Positions 33,807 through 42,435 of a stretch of DNA of 64,000 bases are shown piece after piece. This DNA comes from JAHRAW01 sp965226545. GTDB lineage: Bacteria; Pseudomonadota; Gammaproteobacteria; Arenicellales; Poriferihabitantaceae. The notes beneath the pieces were generated by a model. That model searched no databases. It was not told the origin of the DNA and worked only from the letters and a program-made list of their open reading frames with translations. Each line of letters opens with the position of its first letter. The first letter of the stretch is position 1. The translations under genes and the position numbers were made by a program. The stretch is from assembly GCA_965226545.1 (NCBI GenBank), contig OZ245364.1, positions 1,798,001-1,862,000 of the forward strand, in the 5' to 3' direction.

Positions 33807-35003
33807 TTAACGCCCGCCGTAGCGATTTGGGTTTTGCGCGACATAACGTTTGATGCCGTTGACAATCGCGCCGGCGATGCGCGTTTGATGTTTGCTGTTG
33901 CGCAATAATTTTTCCTCGCGCGGATTGGTGATGTAGGCGGTCTCGACCAAAATCGATGGAATCTCCGGCGACTTCAACACCGCAAACCCGGCGCGTTCGA
34001 CGCGCGGACTGTGCACTGCGCCGATTTTTTTTAATTCCGCCAACACCGCCGCGCCAAAGTTGTGCGATTCTTTCGAGGCGATTGTCATCGACATATCGCG
34101 CAACGAGAAGGCGACATCATCCTCCTTATCCGCCAAACTAACCGCGCCGATTAAGTCGGCGGCGTTTTCCTTGTTGGCAAGCCATTTCGCATTTTCACTG
34201 CTGGCGCCGCGCAACGATAATGCATACACCGATGCGCCGCGCGCGCGTGAATTTTTAAATGCATCGGCATGCAGCGACACAAACAAATCCGCGCCGAGCG
34301 AATGCGCGATGCGAATCCGTTTGCGCAGCGGCACATAATAATCGCCGCGCCGCGTCAATTCGGCGCGCATATTGCGCTGGCGATTAATCGCGGCTTGCAG
34401 TCGTTTGGCGATGACCAACACCACCGCCTTTTCATGCGTATGCCGCCCGCTTGCGCCGGGGTCTTCGCCGCCGTGTCCGGGGTCTATCACGACCAACAAC
34501 TTGCCCTTGGGTTTTTTGCCGCGCGATGTTGCAATGCGCGGCTTGCTTGGTTTGCGCGGCTTGGCGTCGCGCGGATAAAAATCCACAACCAATCGATAGC
34601 GATACGGTTTGCGCGGCGTGAGCATCTGCACTTCATAGCGAAGCGATTTGCGCAAATCGAAAACCAATCGCGCGCGCCCGGCGTGGTCGCCCGCGCGAAT
34701 TGCGCGAATGAATTGCCCAACTTTATCCGGCGACGGAATGCTTGCATCGACGCGCGCGTTTTGCAGGTCGACGACAATGCGGTCCGGTTTCTTTAAATGA
34801 AAAACATTAAACGCCGCGCGTTGGTCGAGGTCGAACACAATGCGCGAACGTTGCGGCGCATGCCACATTCGAATGTCGCCAATCGTCGCGACATCGTTTT
34901 GCCCGACCGCCGGCGCGGCGATTGCACCGAGCGCGATGCATAACAACATCGCCGGGCACCGAAACATTGCGCGTGTGCGTCGAGTATTAATCGTATGCAA
35001 CAT
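33807..35003 (-). CDS. amiC: N-acetylmuramoyl-L-alanine amidase (AmiC/AmiB type)
   Basis: A 398-residue periplasmic cell-division amidase that cleaves the septal peptidoglycan amide bond. It has an N-terminal signal (MLLCIALGAIAAPAVGQ), an AMIN domain (about 45-145, IVFDLDQRAAFNVF and RIVVDLQ), a basic linker and a zinc Amidase_3 domain. The latter shows VVIDPGHGGEDPGA (first His), SLHADAF and ILVETAYITNP (catalytic Glu). It lacks C-terminal LysM repeats, so it is AmiC-like by architecture although the locus position is that of amiB. The stop-to-start gap to tsaE upstream is 3 bases. Confidence 0.93.
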   Translation of the reverse strand: MLHTINTRRTRAMFRCPAMLLCIALGAIAAPAVGQNDVATIGDIRMWHAPQRSRIVFDLDQRAAFNVFHLKKPDRIVVDLQNARVDASIPSPDKVGQFIRAIRAGDHAGRARLVFDLRKSLRYEVQMLTPRKPYRYRLVVDFYPRDAKPRKPSKPRIATSRGKKPKGKLLVVIDPGHGGEDPGASGRHTHEKAVVLVIAKRLQAAINRQRNMRAELTRRGDYYVPLRKRIRIAHSLGADLFVSLHADAFKNSRARGASVYALSLRGASSENAKWLANKENAADLIGAVSLADKEDDVAFSLRDMSMTIASKESHNFGAAVLAELKKIGAVHSPRVERAGFAVLKSPEIPSILVETAYITNPREEKLLRNSKHQTRIAGAIVNGIKRYVAQNPNRYGGR

Positions 35004-35006
35004 TTT

Positions 35007-35432
35007 TTATGGTTGACGGATATGCACTTGACGCTGCCCGTTTTCGATGCAGTGAATCGACACTTCGACATCGGCCGGCGGCAACTGTCCGGCGGCGCGT
35101 TGCGGCCATTCAATCAACATCAAATTAGCATCGGTTATTAAATCGCGAAACCCGAGCATCTCCAATTCGGCCGGGGCGCGCAATCGATATAAATCGAGAT
35201 GATAAACATCGCCGGCGCGCAACGGATAATGTTCGCATAAAGTGTAAGTCGGGCTCGGCGTTGCGCCGTGATGCCCCAACGCCGCCAACACCCCGCGCGC
35301 AAACGTGGTTTTGCCGACGCCCAACGCACCGCGCAAAAACACCAGCGCATCGCCGCGCTCGACAAATTGCCGCGCACAACGCATGCCGAGTGCGTGCATA
35401 GATTGTTCGGTTGGCGCGGAAAATTCCTGCAT
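35007..35432 (-). CDS. tsaE: tRNA threonylcarbamoyladenosine biosynthesis ATPase TsaE
   Basis: A 141-residue P-loop ATPase of the t6A37 synthesis complex (TsaBDE). Walker A is GALGVGKTT, the PSPTYTLCEHY segment follows, and VYHLDLYRL and LIEWPQRA complete the family core. Length is typical (about 150). It is tightly followed by amiC (3 bases) and preceded by a repeat-rich gap after nnrD, giving the conserved nnrD-tsaE-amiC-mutL order. Confidence 0.95.
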   Translation of the reverse strand: MQEFSAPTEQSMHALGMRCARQFVERGDALVFLRGALGVGKTTFARGVLAALGHHGATPSPTYTLCEHYPLRAGDVYHLDLYRLRAPAELEMLGFRDLITDANLMLIEWPQRAAGQLPPADVEVSIHCIENGQRQVHIRQP

Positions 35433-35611
35433 GGCGCGCCGATTTTAACATTGCCGCGCGCGACGTGTTGCATCATTGTTGCATCGTCGTTGCATTGTCG
35501 ATAGGTTGTCGATGTGTTGTCAATGTGTTGTCGATGCGTCGACGATGCATCGGACATCATACGGTGCACAGTGCAATTGACGCGGCGACACAATAGTAAA
35601 GACGACAACCG
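35433..35611. repeat. GTTGCATCRTYGTTGTCGATG repeat spacer
   Basis: Between tsaE and nnrD lie reiterated TGTTGCATC and GTTGTCGATG/TGTTGTCAATG units (about 35465-35545). No gene is seen. Confidence 0.65.
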
Positions 35612-37084
35612 TTACACTTCGCCTTGACATTCGCGCAACACCGTCGGCAACGCATCGATTACATCGCCCGCCAGCAAGCCGCGTTCGCCGCGCGTCTGCA
35701 CCGCAACATCGGCGGCGCGCGCATGCAACCACACCGCAGATTCGGCGGCGGCAAGTGGCGCATCGCCTTGGGCAAGTTGCGCGGCCAGCAAGCCGGTCAA
35801 CACATCGCCCATGCCGGCCGATGCCATGCCCGGATTGCCGAGGATGCACACCTGCGCGCTTGTGCCGTCACTAATCAAAGTGCCCGCGCCTTTTAATACG
35901 CACACCCCGCCATACCGCGCGGCAATCGCATGCGCGGCGGTCAATCTGTCGGCTTGCACTTCGCCGACCGTGGCGTCGAGCAATCGCGCCGCTTCGCCGG
36001 GATGCGGGGTGAGCAACCAATCATCGCGGCGGCGCCCGGTGCGCGCCAAATGATTCAAGCCGTCGGCGTCGACAACCATGCCGGCTTTGGTATCGACATC
36101 GCCATCGACAAACTGCGCAAACACCCGCGCGCTCCACGCGCTTTGCCCCAGCCCGGGGCCGAGTGCAACCACATCCGCCGGCGGCGCATCAGAGAGCGCA
36201 TCAACGCTCATTAACTCGGCGCGATGCAAGGCGATTTGCGCGCAATGCGCCGCGCAGGTTGCAATCGTCACCAAGCCGGCGCCGCCGCGCAACGCCGCCC
36301 GCCCGGACAACAACGTTGCTCCAAGCATGCCGACATCGCCGCCGACCACCAGCACGCGCCCGGCGTCGCCTTTATGCATGCTCGGCGCGCGCTTGCGCAG
36401 ACGCGGTGCGCGCAGGATTCGCGCGCAAGGCGCAACCACTTCACGCGCCGCGCGCGGAATGTTGAGGTCGGCAAAGACCAAATCGCCGGCGACATCGCGA
36501 CCGCTTGCGGTCAACAACCCCAACTTGACGCCGATGAAGGTGACCGTGACATCGGCCTGCACGCACGGCGCAAATGCAACGCCGGTGTCGGCGCACAACC
36601 CGGACGGCAAATCCAATGCAAGCACCGCACAATCGGCGCGGTTGATGCAATCGATTAACGCGGCCGCGTCACCTTCAGGCGCGCGCCGCAAGCCGGTGCC
36701 GAACAATGCATCGACAATCACTTCGGCTTCGTCAATCGCTTTATGTTGCGCGGCGCGGTCGCGCACGATGACGCCGCCGGCGGTTTGGTAGTCCTCAGCG
36801 CAGGCGCGCGCATCGACGCCGCGCGGCGCGCCAATGGCGAGCGCGCGAGTCGGCACGCCGATTTGTTGCGCGCACGATGCAACGACATAACCGTCGCCGC
36901 CGTTGTTGCCGGCGCCGCACACCACGACCAAGTTGGCGGCGCCGCCAAAGCGCATCATCATTGCATCGAACGCCGCCCGTCCGGCGCGGCGCATTAATTC
37001 ACCGCCGCTGACCGCGTGGTGTTGCATCACAATGCGGTCGAGTTCGCGCGTTTGCGCGGCTTGATAAACTTCGTCGGGGAGCAT
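35612..37084 (-). CDS. nnrD: Bifunctional NAD(P)H-hydrate epimerase/ADP-dependent dehydratase
   Basis: A 490-residue two-domain repair enzyme. The N-terminal NnrE domain epimerises damaged NAD(P)HX (VVCGAGNNGGDGYV and VDALFGTGLRR). The C-terminal NnrD ribokinase-like domain dehydrates it with ADP (KGDAGRVLVVGGD, LTPHPGEAARLL, VLKGAGTLI and NPGMASAGMGDVLTG). ATG 37084 (MLPDEVYQAAQ) aligns with the family start; a further in-frame ATG at 37117 adds 11 residues. It is the first gene of the tsaE-amiC-mutL run and is divergent from queG. Confidence 0.95.
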   Translation of the reverse strand: MLPDEVYQAAQTRELDRIVMQHHAVSGGELMRRAGRAAFDAMMMRFGGAANLVVVCGAGNNGGDGYVVASCAQQIGVPTRALAIGAPRGVDARACAEDYQTAGGVIVRDRAAQHKAIDEAEVIVDALFGTGLRRAPEGDAAALIDCINRADCAVLALDLPSGLCADTGVAFAPCVQADVTVTFIGVKLGLLTASGRDVAGDLVFADLNIPRAAREVVAPCARILRAPRLRKRAPSMHKGDAGRVLVVGGDVGMLGATLLSGRAALRGGAGLVTIATCAAHCAQIALHRAELMSVDALSDAPPADVVALGPGLGQSAWSARVFAQFVDGDVDTKAGMVVDADGLNHLARTGRRRDDWLLTPHPGEAARLLDATVGEVQADRLTAAHAIAARYGGVCVLKGAGTLISDGTSAQVCILGNPGMASAGMGDVLTGLLAAQLAQGDAPLAAAESAVWLHARAADVAVQTRGERGLLAGDVIDALPTVLRECQGEV

Positions 37085-37117
37085 AAACCTGCGTGGTTGA
37101 AACTGTGGCGGATGCAT

Positions 37118-37372
37118 CGATGATATAAGAAAAGCGCGCGCCGCGACAATCGGTTACGATTGATGCATTGCTTTACGGTGTATTTTACTTTCGATGATGG
37201 TTTTTTGTTTTTATTTTTTATTTTTGCTTTGCTTGCGCAGTTTACTATTTGAGTTGATTTGTTTTTTTTGTTTTGTTTTGCATTGAAATGAATTGTATTG
37301 AATTGAATTACGTATAACTTGAACCAAACCAAACAAAATAAACCAAACTAAATCAAACCAAATTAAATTAAG
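37118..37372. repeat. Divergent spacer with TTTTTG/AAACCAAA repeats
   Basis: The region between nnrD and queG contains T-rich sequence (37195-37280) and then AAACCAAAC/TAAACCAAA units to 37370. It must hold the queG and nnrD promoters, but neither is clear. Confidence 0.55.
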
Positions 37373-38446
37373 ATGACCGCGCACAGCACAGACACTTACG
37401 ACGCCGCCGCGCTCGTGCAAAAAATTAAAACCTGGGGCGCGCAACTCGGCTTTGCGCACACCGCCATCAGCGATGTCGATTTGCGCGCCAGCGAGCGGCG
37501 GTTGGTTGCATGGCTGGCGAATAACTTTCACGGCGAGATGGCGTACATGGCGCGCCACGGCGTCAAGCGCAGTCGCCCGGGCGAATTGTTGGCGGAGACG
37601 GTGCGCGCGATTACCGTGCGCATGGATTATTTGCCGCAACCGATGCGCGATGCACAAGCGGCGTTGGACGACGCCACCATCGGCTACATCTCGCGCTATG
37701 CACTCGGGCGCGATTATCACAAGATGATGCGCAACAAACTTGCAACACTTGCGCGGCGCGTCGGCGATGAAGTCGGCGCGTTTGGTCATCGCGCATTGTG
37801 CGACAGCGCGCCGGTGTTGGAAAAGCCGCTCGCGCAAAAATCCGGGCACGGCTGGATTGGCAAGCACACCAATTTAATCAACCGCGAACACGGCTCGTGG
37901 TTTTTTCTCGGCGAGTTATACACCGACCTGCCGCTGCCGATTGACCGGCCGGTCGGCGCGCATTGCGGAAGTTGCACGGCATGCATCGACATCTGTCCGA
38001 CCGATGCAATCGTTGCGCCGTATCAATTGGATGCGCGCCGCTGCATTTCGTATTTAACGATTGAATTAAAGGGCGCCATCCCGCATGAATTTCGCGAAGC
38101 CATCGGCAACCGCATTTACGGCTGCGACGATTGCCAATTGGTCTGCCCGTGGAATCGCCGCGCGCGCATCGGCGTGCACCCCGACTTCGCCGCGCGCCAT
38201 CGCCTCGACCGCACTTCGCTGATTGAATTGTTCGCTTGGCGTCGCGAAGAATTCGAACGCAAAACCGAAGGCTCGCCGATACGCCGCATCGGACATCACC
38301 GCTGGCTGCGCAACATCGCCGTCGCCCTCGGCAACGCGCCGGCATCCGATGCGGTCAAAGCCGCCTTGCAAAAACGCCGCGCGCATCCGTCGGCATTGGT
38401 GCGCGAACACACCGAGTGGGCGTTGCGGCGGCAGTTGGCGAAGTGA
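37373..38446 (+). CDS. queG: Epoxyqueuosine reductase
   Basis: A 357-residue cobalamin- and Fe4S4-dependent enzyme for the last step of tRNA queuosine synthesis. The DUF1730 N-terminal half holds HGEMAYMARH and YALGRDYHK. Two ferredoxin-type clusters are bound by CGSCTACIDICPTDAI and CDDCQLVCPWN. A HEAT-like C-terminal segment (LRNIAVALGNAP) follows. Divergent pairing with nnrD is the usual gammaproteobacterial arrangement. Length is in the normal range. Confidence 0.96.
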   Translation: MTAHSTDTYDAAALVQKIKTWGAQLGFAHTAISDVDLRASERRLVAWLANNFHGEMAYMARHGVKRSRPGELLAETVRAITVRMDYLPQPMRDAQAALDDATIGYISRYALGRDYHKMMRNKLATLARRVGDEVGAFGHRALCDSAPVLEKPLAQKSGHGWIGKHTNLINREHGSWFFLGELYTDLPLPIDRPVGAHCGSCTACIDICPTDAIVAPYQLDARRCISYLTIELKGAIPHEFREAIGNRIYGCDDCQLVCPWNRRARIGVHPDFAARHRLDRTSLIELFAWRREEFERKTEGSPIRRIGHHRWLRNIAVALGNAPASDAVKAALQKRRAHPSALVREHTEWALRRQLAK

Positions 38447-38462
38447 GGGTTTTGTGTATAAT
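38435..38462 (+). promoter_or_regulatory. Promoter of first 66-aa gene
   Basis: TTGGCG (38435-38440), a 16-base spacer and a perfect TATAAT (38457-38462), overlapping the end of queG. The element and the bases after it are repeated before the second copy. Confidence 0.6.
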
Positions 38463-38496
38463 TGAGAAACCACTTAACTGAAGCGGGGAAATTACG

Positions 38497-38697
38497 ATGA
38501 AATCCAACTCTGAAAAACCGTTTAAGATTCGCGTAACCCAAAACGGCGGCGTTCGTTTTGACGGCAAAAAGTTTATGGAGCGTCCCGAAGTGGATCGGGT
38601 GAATAAAATCCTGCGCAACATCGACTTCGAAGGCAAAAAATTGGTCGGCGACAAACTCGTGCCGATTGACGACAACGATTCCGCGCGCAAAAAGTAA
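38497..38697 (+). CDS. Small hypothetical protein, first of a tandem duplicate
   Basis: A 66-residue basic protein starting MKSNSEKPFKIRVTQNGGVR and ending DDNDSARKK. I do not recognise it. It is nearly identical to the next gene except at residues 33-43. A TATAAT promoter and a GCGGGG stretch 9 bases before the ATG make expression likely. No signal peptide is seen; the KIRVTQNGGVRFDGK pattern suggests a small beta-hairpin domain. The tandem copies, each with its own promoter, indicate a recent duplication. Confidence 0.7.
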   Translation: MKSNSEKPFKIRVTQNGGVRFDGKKFMERPEVDRVNKILRNIDFEGKKLVGDKLVPIDDNDSARKK

Positions 38698-38718
38698 AGT
38701 GCAACCATTGCGCAACAG

Positions 38719-38745
38719 TTGATGGATGGCGGGCTTGTGTATAAT
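38719..38745 (+). promoter_or_regulatory. Promoter of second 66-aa gene
   Basis: TTGATG (38719-38724) and TATAAT (38740-38745) with a 15-base spacer. From the -10 box to the start codon it matches the first copy almost base for base (CAACCACTTAACTGAACCGG against AAACCACTTAACTGAAGCGG). Confidence 0.55.
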
Positions 38746-38779
38746 TGGGCAACCACTTAACTGAACCGGGGCAATTACG

Positions 38780-38980
38780 ATGAAATCCAACTCTGAAAAA
38801 CCGTTTAAGATTCGCGTGACCCAAAACGGCGGCGTTCGTTTTGACGGCAAAAAGTTTATGGAGCGCCCTGAAGTGAAACGGCAGAGTGAAATCCTGCTAA
38901 GCATTGACATCGAAGGCAAAAAATTGGTCGGCGGCAAACTCGTGCCGATTGACGACAACGATTCCGCGCGCAAAAAGTAA
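38780..38980 (+). CDS. Small hypothetical protein, second of a tandem duplicate
   Basis: A 66-residue paralogue of the gene 283 bases upstream, identical for the first 32 residues and the last 9. Differences lie between KRQSEILLSIDIEG here and DRVNKILRNIDFEG there. The two copies could be under diversifying or relaxed selection in that middle helix. Function is unknown. It is followed, 66 bases on, by a membrane protein gene on the same strand. Confidence 0.7.
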   Translation: MKSNSEKPFKIRVTQNGGVRFDGKKFMERPEVKRQSEILLSIDIEGKKLVGGKLVPIDDNDSARKK

Positions 38981-39046
38981 AGCGCAACCATTGCGCAATG
39001 ATGGATGGATGGCGACGCGCCGCAAAACGCCGACTGAATTTTATCC

Positions 39047-39736
39047 ATGTCACTTTCAACAAACGGACTTGTATTAAGCGCGCTGTCCATATTGGCGTGC
39101 GGTTATCTTGTCTATTACGCCCCGCTTTGCCGTTTGTGGTGGGTGCGCGTTGGCGGCTATATGTTTTACTTTCGAATCCTGGTCGCCGGGCTTTGTTGGT
39201 TTTACCTAATCACCGCTTTGCTACAACTGACGACGCCTCAAGAGTTGCAGGTTGGCAGGTGGCTTAACTTCGACATCGCCCCGCAACAAGCCCCGCTCGT
39301 TGCGGTCATTGGCGCGATTATTTTTCGTGTGTTGGCGAAGAGTGTTGTTTGGCTTTACGCGCGCGACAAAAATCGGGAATACAATTTAAATTTAAGAAGC
39401 CTCGACGCCGAAGAACTGGCGACATTTGTTTATCGCAAAGCGCATGCCGCGGAATTAATTATGGTGTCGCTGAAAAACGGAAAAGTGTACGCGGGTTGGC
39501 CGCGCGAGATTCGCGGCGCGGACAGCAAATGGCTGCGACTTATCCCGGAATGGAGCGGACATCGTGACGCACAAGGGATGATTGCAATGCAGACCAACTA
39601 CGCCAAAGTTTTTAGTGACATCCCCTATACCGAACGCGAACCGATGCTGATATTGGTGGAGGAAATCGTCACCGTCCAACCATTCGACGCGGAAATATTC
39701 ATGCGGTTTGCGACCAATCCGCGCGCCGACCATTAA
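39047..39736 (+). CDS. Hypothetical membrane protein with C-terminal cytoplasmic domain
   Basis: A 229-residue protein that I do not recognise. The N-terminal 105 residues contain about three membrane helices (VLSALSILACGYLVYYA, ILVAGLCWFYLITALL, PLVAVIGAIIFRVLA). The rest is soluble, with a beta-rich domain (LIMVSLKNGKVYAGWP, MLILVEEIVTVQPF). LKNGKVYAGWP resembles the strand-turn of small SH3/Sm-like folds. Its stop overlaps the convergent dsrK stop by 4 bases. It groups with the two 66-residue genes as an accessory islet between queG and the dsr genes. Confidence 0.75.
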   Translation: MSLSTNGLVLSALSILACGYLVYYAPLCRLWWVRVGGYMFYFRILVAGLCWFYLITALLQLTTPQELQVGRWLNFDIAPQQAPLVAVIGAIIFRVLAKSVVWLYARDKNREYNLNLRSLDAEELATFVYRKAHAAELIMVSLKNGKVYAGWPREIRGADSKWLRLIPEWSGHRDAQGMIAMQTNYAKVFSDIPYTEREPMLILVEEIVTVQPFDAEIFMRFATNPRADH

Positions 39737-41322
39737 CCCCGCAACACAATCGCCTCGCCGACCAATTGATGCACGCCGACAATCATCGTGCGGTCGAAGT
39801 TGAAGTGCGGAAGGGTTTCGCTGAATTGACTTTTGCAGATGGCGCAAATCGCGGCGATGTGGGTGACGCCGTGGTCGCGGACGACTTCATGCAACGCTTG
39901 CATGCGCGGGGCGGCGCCTTGCAGGCGCAATTCCAGCAGGTCGTCGGTCAGCAAACCGCCGCCGCCGCCGCAACAAAATGTCGCTTCGCCGATTGCATTG
40001 GCGCGCATATCGACGAAGCGATTGCAGCAGGCGCGGATAATCGCGCGCGGTATGCGGAATTGCCCGCCGGGTCGGCCGCCGAAATTGGATGCGCGCGCGA
40101 TGTTGCATGAGTCGTGAAAGGTGATTACCTTGTCGTCGTGGCGTTGTTTATCGAAGCGCAATGCGCCCTGTTGAATCAATTCATTGGTGAGTTCGCAGAT
40201 ATGTTGCGGCGACGGATAACGCGCATCCAAAAAATCCAACCGGCCGATTAACGTCTCCCAATAATTGTGCGCGACGCGCCATGCGTGTCCGCATTCGCCG
40301 ACCACGATTCGTTTAACGCCGAGGTCGCGCGCGGCATCGCGCACGCGCATGGCGATGTTTTTCATCTGTTGTTGATTGCCGACAAACAAGCCGAAGTTGG
40401 CGGCCTCGCCGGCGTGCGTGCTGAGCGTCCAACTGACGCCGGCGGCGTGAAACACTTTGGCGCAGCCGATTAAGCCGTCGACATGCGGCTCGGCGAATAA
40501 ATCCGCCGACGGCACCACCAGCAACACTTCGGCGCCGGCTTGGTCGAGCGGGAAGGCGACTTGCGCGCCGCATTGTTCGGCGACATCGTCGCGCAATACA
40601 TCGAGCGTGTCGGCAATCGCGGCAGCCGATGCGCCGAAGTTGTTGCCGGTTTGATTGACCTTGCCGATGATTTCATTGGCGTATTTTTGCCCGACGCCAA
40701 CGCTCGCCAAAATCTCGCGACCGGCTTGGGTGACTTCGGCGGTGTCGATGCCAAACGGGCAATACACCGAACAACGCCGACACTGCGAGCATTGATGATA
40801 ATAGGCGTACCATTCGCGCAACACTTGTTCGGTCAACTCGACGGCGCCAACCAGCCACGGAAAATATTTGCCGGCAAAGGTGAAATGCCGTCGATACACT
40901 TTGCGCATTAACTCTTGACGCGCCACCGGCATGTTGTTGGCGTCGCCGCCGCCGAGAAAATAATGGCATTTGTCGGTGCATGCCCCGCACTTGACGCAGC
41001 AATCCATAAACACCCGCAACGCGCGATTTTGCCCGAGCAATTGCTTCATCTTGGCAAGCGCCTTGGCTTGCCAATCATCGACCAACTGCGGCGGAAAGCC
41101 GAGCGCGGTTTGTTGTTCGGCTGAAGCCTGTTGCGGCGCCAACGGCGCTTTGCTGTGAATTCGAATCGGCGGAATTTGCGGATGATGGGTGATGACCGGA
41201 ATATCGAATGCGCGCGCGGTCGATGGACTCGGTGAACTCGATGGACTCGATGCGGTCGACGCATTCGATGTACTCGAAACGTTCGAAACGTTCGATAGTT
41301 TCGATGTATTGGATGCGTTCAT
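39733..41322 (-). CDS. dsrK: DsrK-like Fe-S protein (HdrD-type) of the DsrMK membrane complex
   Basis: A 529-residue cytoplasmic Fe-S protein. Two ferredoxin clusters are seen in CCVKCGACTDKCHYF and CSQCRRCSVYCPFGID. Two CCG-type segments follow, including EATFCCGGGGGLL, which binds the noncubane catalytic cluster for DsrC disulfide/trisulfide. With DsrM it links quinones to the DsrC thiol pair. The first 40 residues are Ser/Thr/Asn-rich (SNVSNVSSTSNASTASS) and encoded by a degenerate repeat at 41205-41320, so they may be a recent addition. It follows dsrM by 7 bases. No dsrLJOP genes are present. Confidence 0.9.
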   Translation of the reverse strand: MNASNTSKLSNVSNVSSTSNASTASSPSSSPSPSTARAFDIPVITHHPQIPPIRIHSKAPLAPQQASAEQQTALGFPPQLVDDWQAKALAKMKQLLGQNRALRVFMDCCVKCGACTDKCHYFLGGGDANNMPVARQELMRKVYRRHFTFAGKYFPWLVGAVELTEQVLREWYAYYHQCSQCRRCSVYCPFGIDTAEVTQAGREILASVGVGQKYANEIIGKVNQTGNNFGASAAAIADTLDVLRDDVAEQCGAQVAFPLDQAGAEVLLVVPSADLFAEPHVDGLIGCAKVFHAAGVSWTLSTHAGEAANFGLFVGNQQQMKNIAMRVRDAARDLGVKRIVVGECGHAWRVAHNYWETLIGRLDFLDARYPSPQHICELTNELIQQGALRFDKQRHDDKVITFHDSCNIARASNFGGRPGGQFRIPRAIIRACCNRFVDMRANAIGEATFCCGGGGGLLTDDLLELRLQGAAPRMQALHEVVRDHGVTHIAAICAICKSQFSETLPHFNFDRTMIVGVHQLVGEAIVLRG

Positions 41323-41329
41323 TTCAGTT

Positions 41330-42046
41330 TCATTTTTTTACGCGCGCACGACGCACACGGTCGGCTTGATTGCGCGTCGGGCTAAACAGCACGCCGGGGG
41401 CATGCAGTAATTTGCTGATGGGAAAAATCATCATCAACACCGCCGCCAACCCAAGATGAATCCACAGCGCGGCATTGCCCGGCAACGGCGCGATATGCAA
41501 CCCAAGCCACGACAACACGAATTGTTTGAGCGCAAATAAATTGACGCGCCAAATGTATTCCACCGCCAAGCCGCTGAGGCAAAGCGCCGCCAACAACGCG
41601 AGCATTAAATAATCCGACGGCGTCGAGATGTAACGCACGCGGTCGACCCACACCCGTCGCGCGGCCAAGCCGCCCAAGCCGATGAGCATCAACCCGCCGC
41701 TCCAATCGGCGAGCGGCTGCAGGCGGTGCACCCAACCCCACACCGGCTCGGCGACATAACGCAAATGACGAATCAACGCCAGCACCAACGCAAAATGAAA
41801 CAGCCAACCGAACGCCCAAGTCCAACGGCTTGCCTTAAACAAACTTTCGAACAACAGAATCTCGCGCATCATCCGCAACATCACTCCGAATCTCGTAACC
41901 GGCGCCGGCGTGGTTGGAATTCGCAGGCGCATCGGCGTGCGCGCATACAACCACACCCGCCGCGCGATGCCGAGCGTCATCACCGCCGCGCCCGCATACA
42001 ACAACACTGCAATCGCCGCGCCCGCCGCGTTTACGTTTATGCTCAC
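41330..42046 (-). CDS. dsrM: DsrM-like membrane cytochrome b subunit
   Basis: A 238-residue integral membrane protein of the nitrate reductase gamma/DsrM family. About five helices are visible (AAIAVLLYAGAAVMTLGIA, WLFHFALVLALI, LMLIGLGGLAARRVW, LMLALLAALCLSGLAVEYI, LGLAAVLMMIFPISKLLHA). Histidines in the second and last helices are the expected haem b ligands. It passes electrons between the quinone pool and DsrK. It is 7 bases upstream of dsrK and 15 bases downstream of dsrC on this strand. Confidence 0.9.
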   Translation of the reverse strand: MSINVNAAGAAIAVLLYAGAAVMTLGIARRVWLYARTPMRLRIPTTPAPVTRFGVMLRMMREILLFESLFKASRWTWAFGWLFHFALVLALIRHLRYVAEPVWGWVHRLQPLADWSGGLMLIGLGGLAARRVWVDRVRYISTPSDYLMLALLAALCLSGLAVEYIWRVNLFALKQFVLSWLGLHIAPLPGNAALWIHLGLAAVLMMIFPISKLLHAPGVLFSPTRNQADRVRRARVKK

Positions 42047-42061
42047 GCCCGCGCCCGCGCC

Positions 42062-42397
42062 TTATACGCAGCCGGTCGGCTTGGGCAGCCCGGCATAACG
42101 GCAGGCTTGTTTGGCCGGGCCGTATGGAAACAGTTCATACAGATATTTGCTGTTGCCCTTTTCCTTGCCGAGGCGATTGCCGATGGCTTTGGTCAACACG
42201 CGCACCGCCGGGGCGATTTGATATTCGGCGTAGTAGTCGCGCAAAAAATGCAGCACTTGCCAATGCGCATCGGATAATTCGATGCCGTCTTGTTGCGCCA
42301 TCAAAGTCGCCAACGCCGCGCTCCAATCCTCCAAGTTGGCGAGATAGCCCTCTTGGTCGGTTTGGTAACGCGCGCCGTTTAATTCCAAAGTCGCCAT
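42062..42397 (-). CDS. dsrC: Sulfur-relay protein DsrC/TusE family
   Basis: A 111-residue small sulfur carrier. The C-terminal arm KQACRYAGLPKPTGC contains both conserved cysteines in CX10C spacing with the final cysteine penultimate, as in true DsrC rather than single-Cys paralogues. The core LSDAHWQVLHFLRDYY and FPYGPAKQACRYAG are typical. DsrC delivers persulfide sulfur or a trisulfide to the DsrMK complex, or acts as TusE in tRNA thiolation. Adjacent dsrM and dsrK favour the respiratory/oxidative role. Confidence 0.94.
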   Translation of the reverse strand: MATLELNGARYQTDQEGYLANLEDWSAALATLMAQQDGIELSDAHWQVLHFLRDYYAEYQIAPAVRVLTKAIGNRLGKEKGNSKYLYELFPYGPAKQACRYAGLPKPTGCV

Positions 42398-42435
42398 TGA
42401 TAAAATCCGTCAACCCTGCGGACAACGCCGCACCA

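Noticed and set aside
36078..36791. Plus-strand open frame of 237 codons antisense to nnrD
   Set aside because: It lies opposite a well-conserved two-domain enzyme and shows no recognisable motif or ribosome site.
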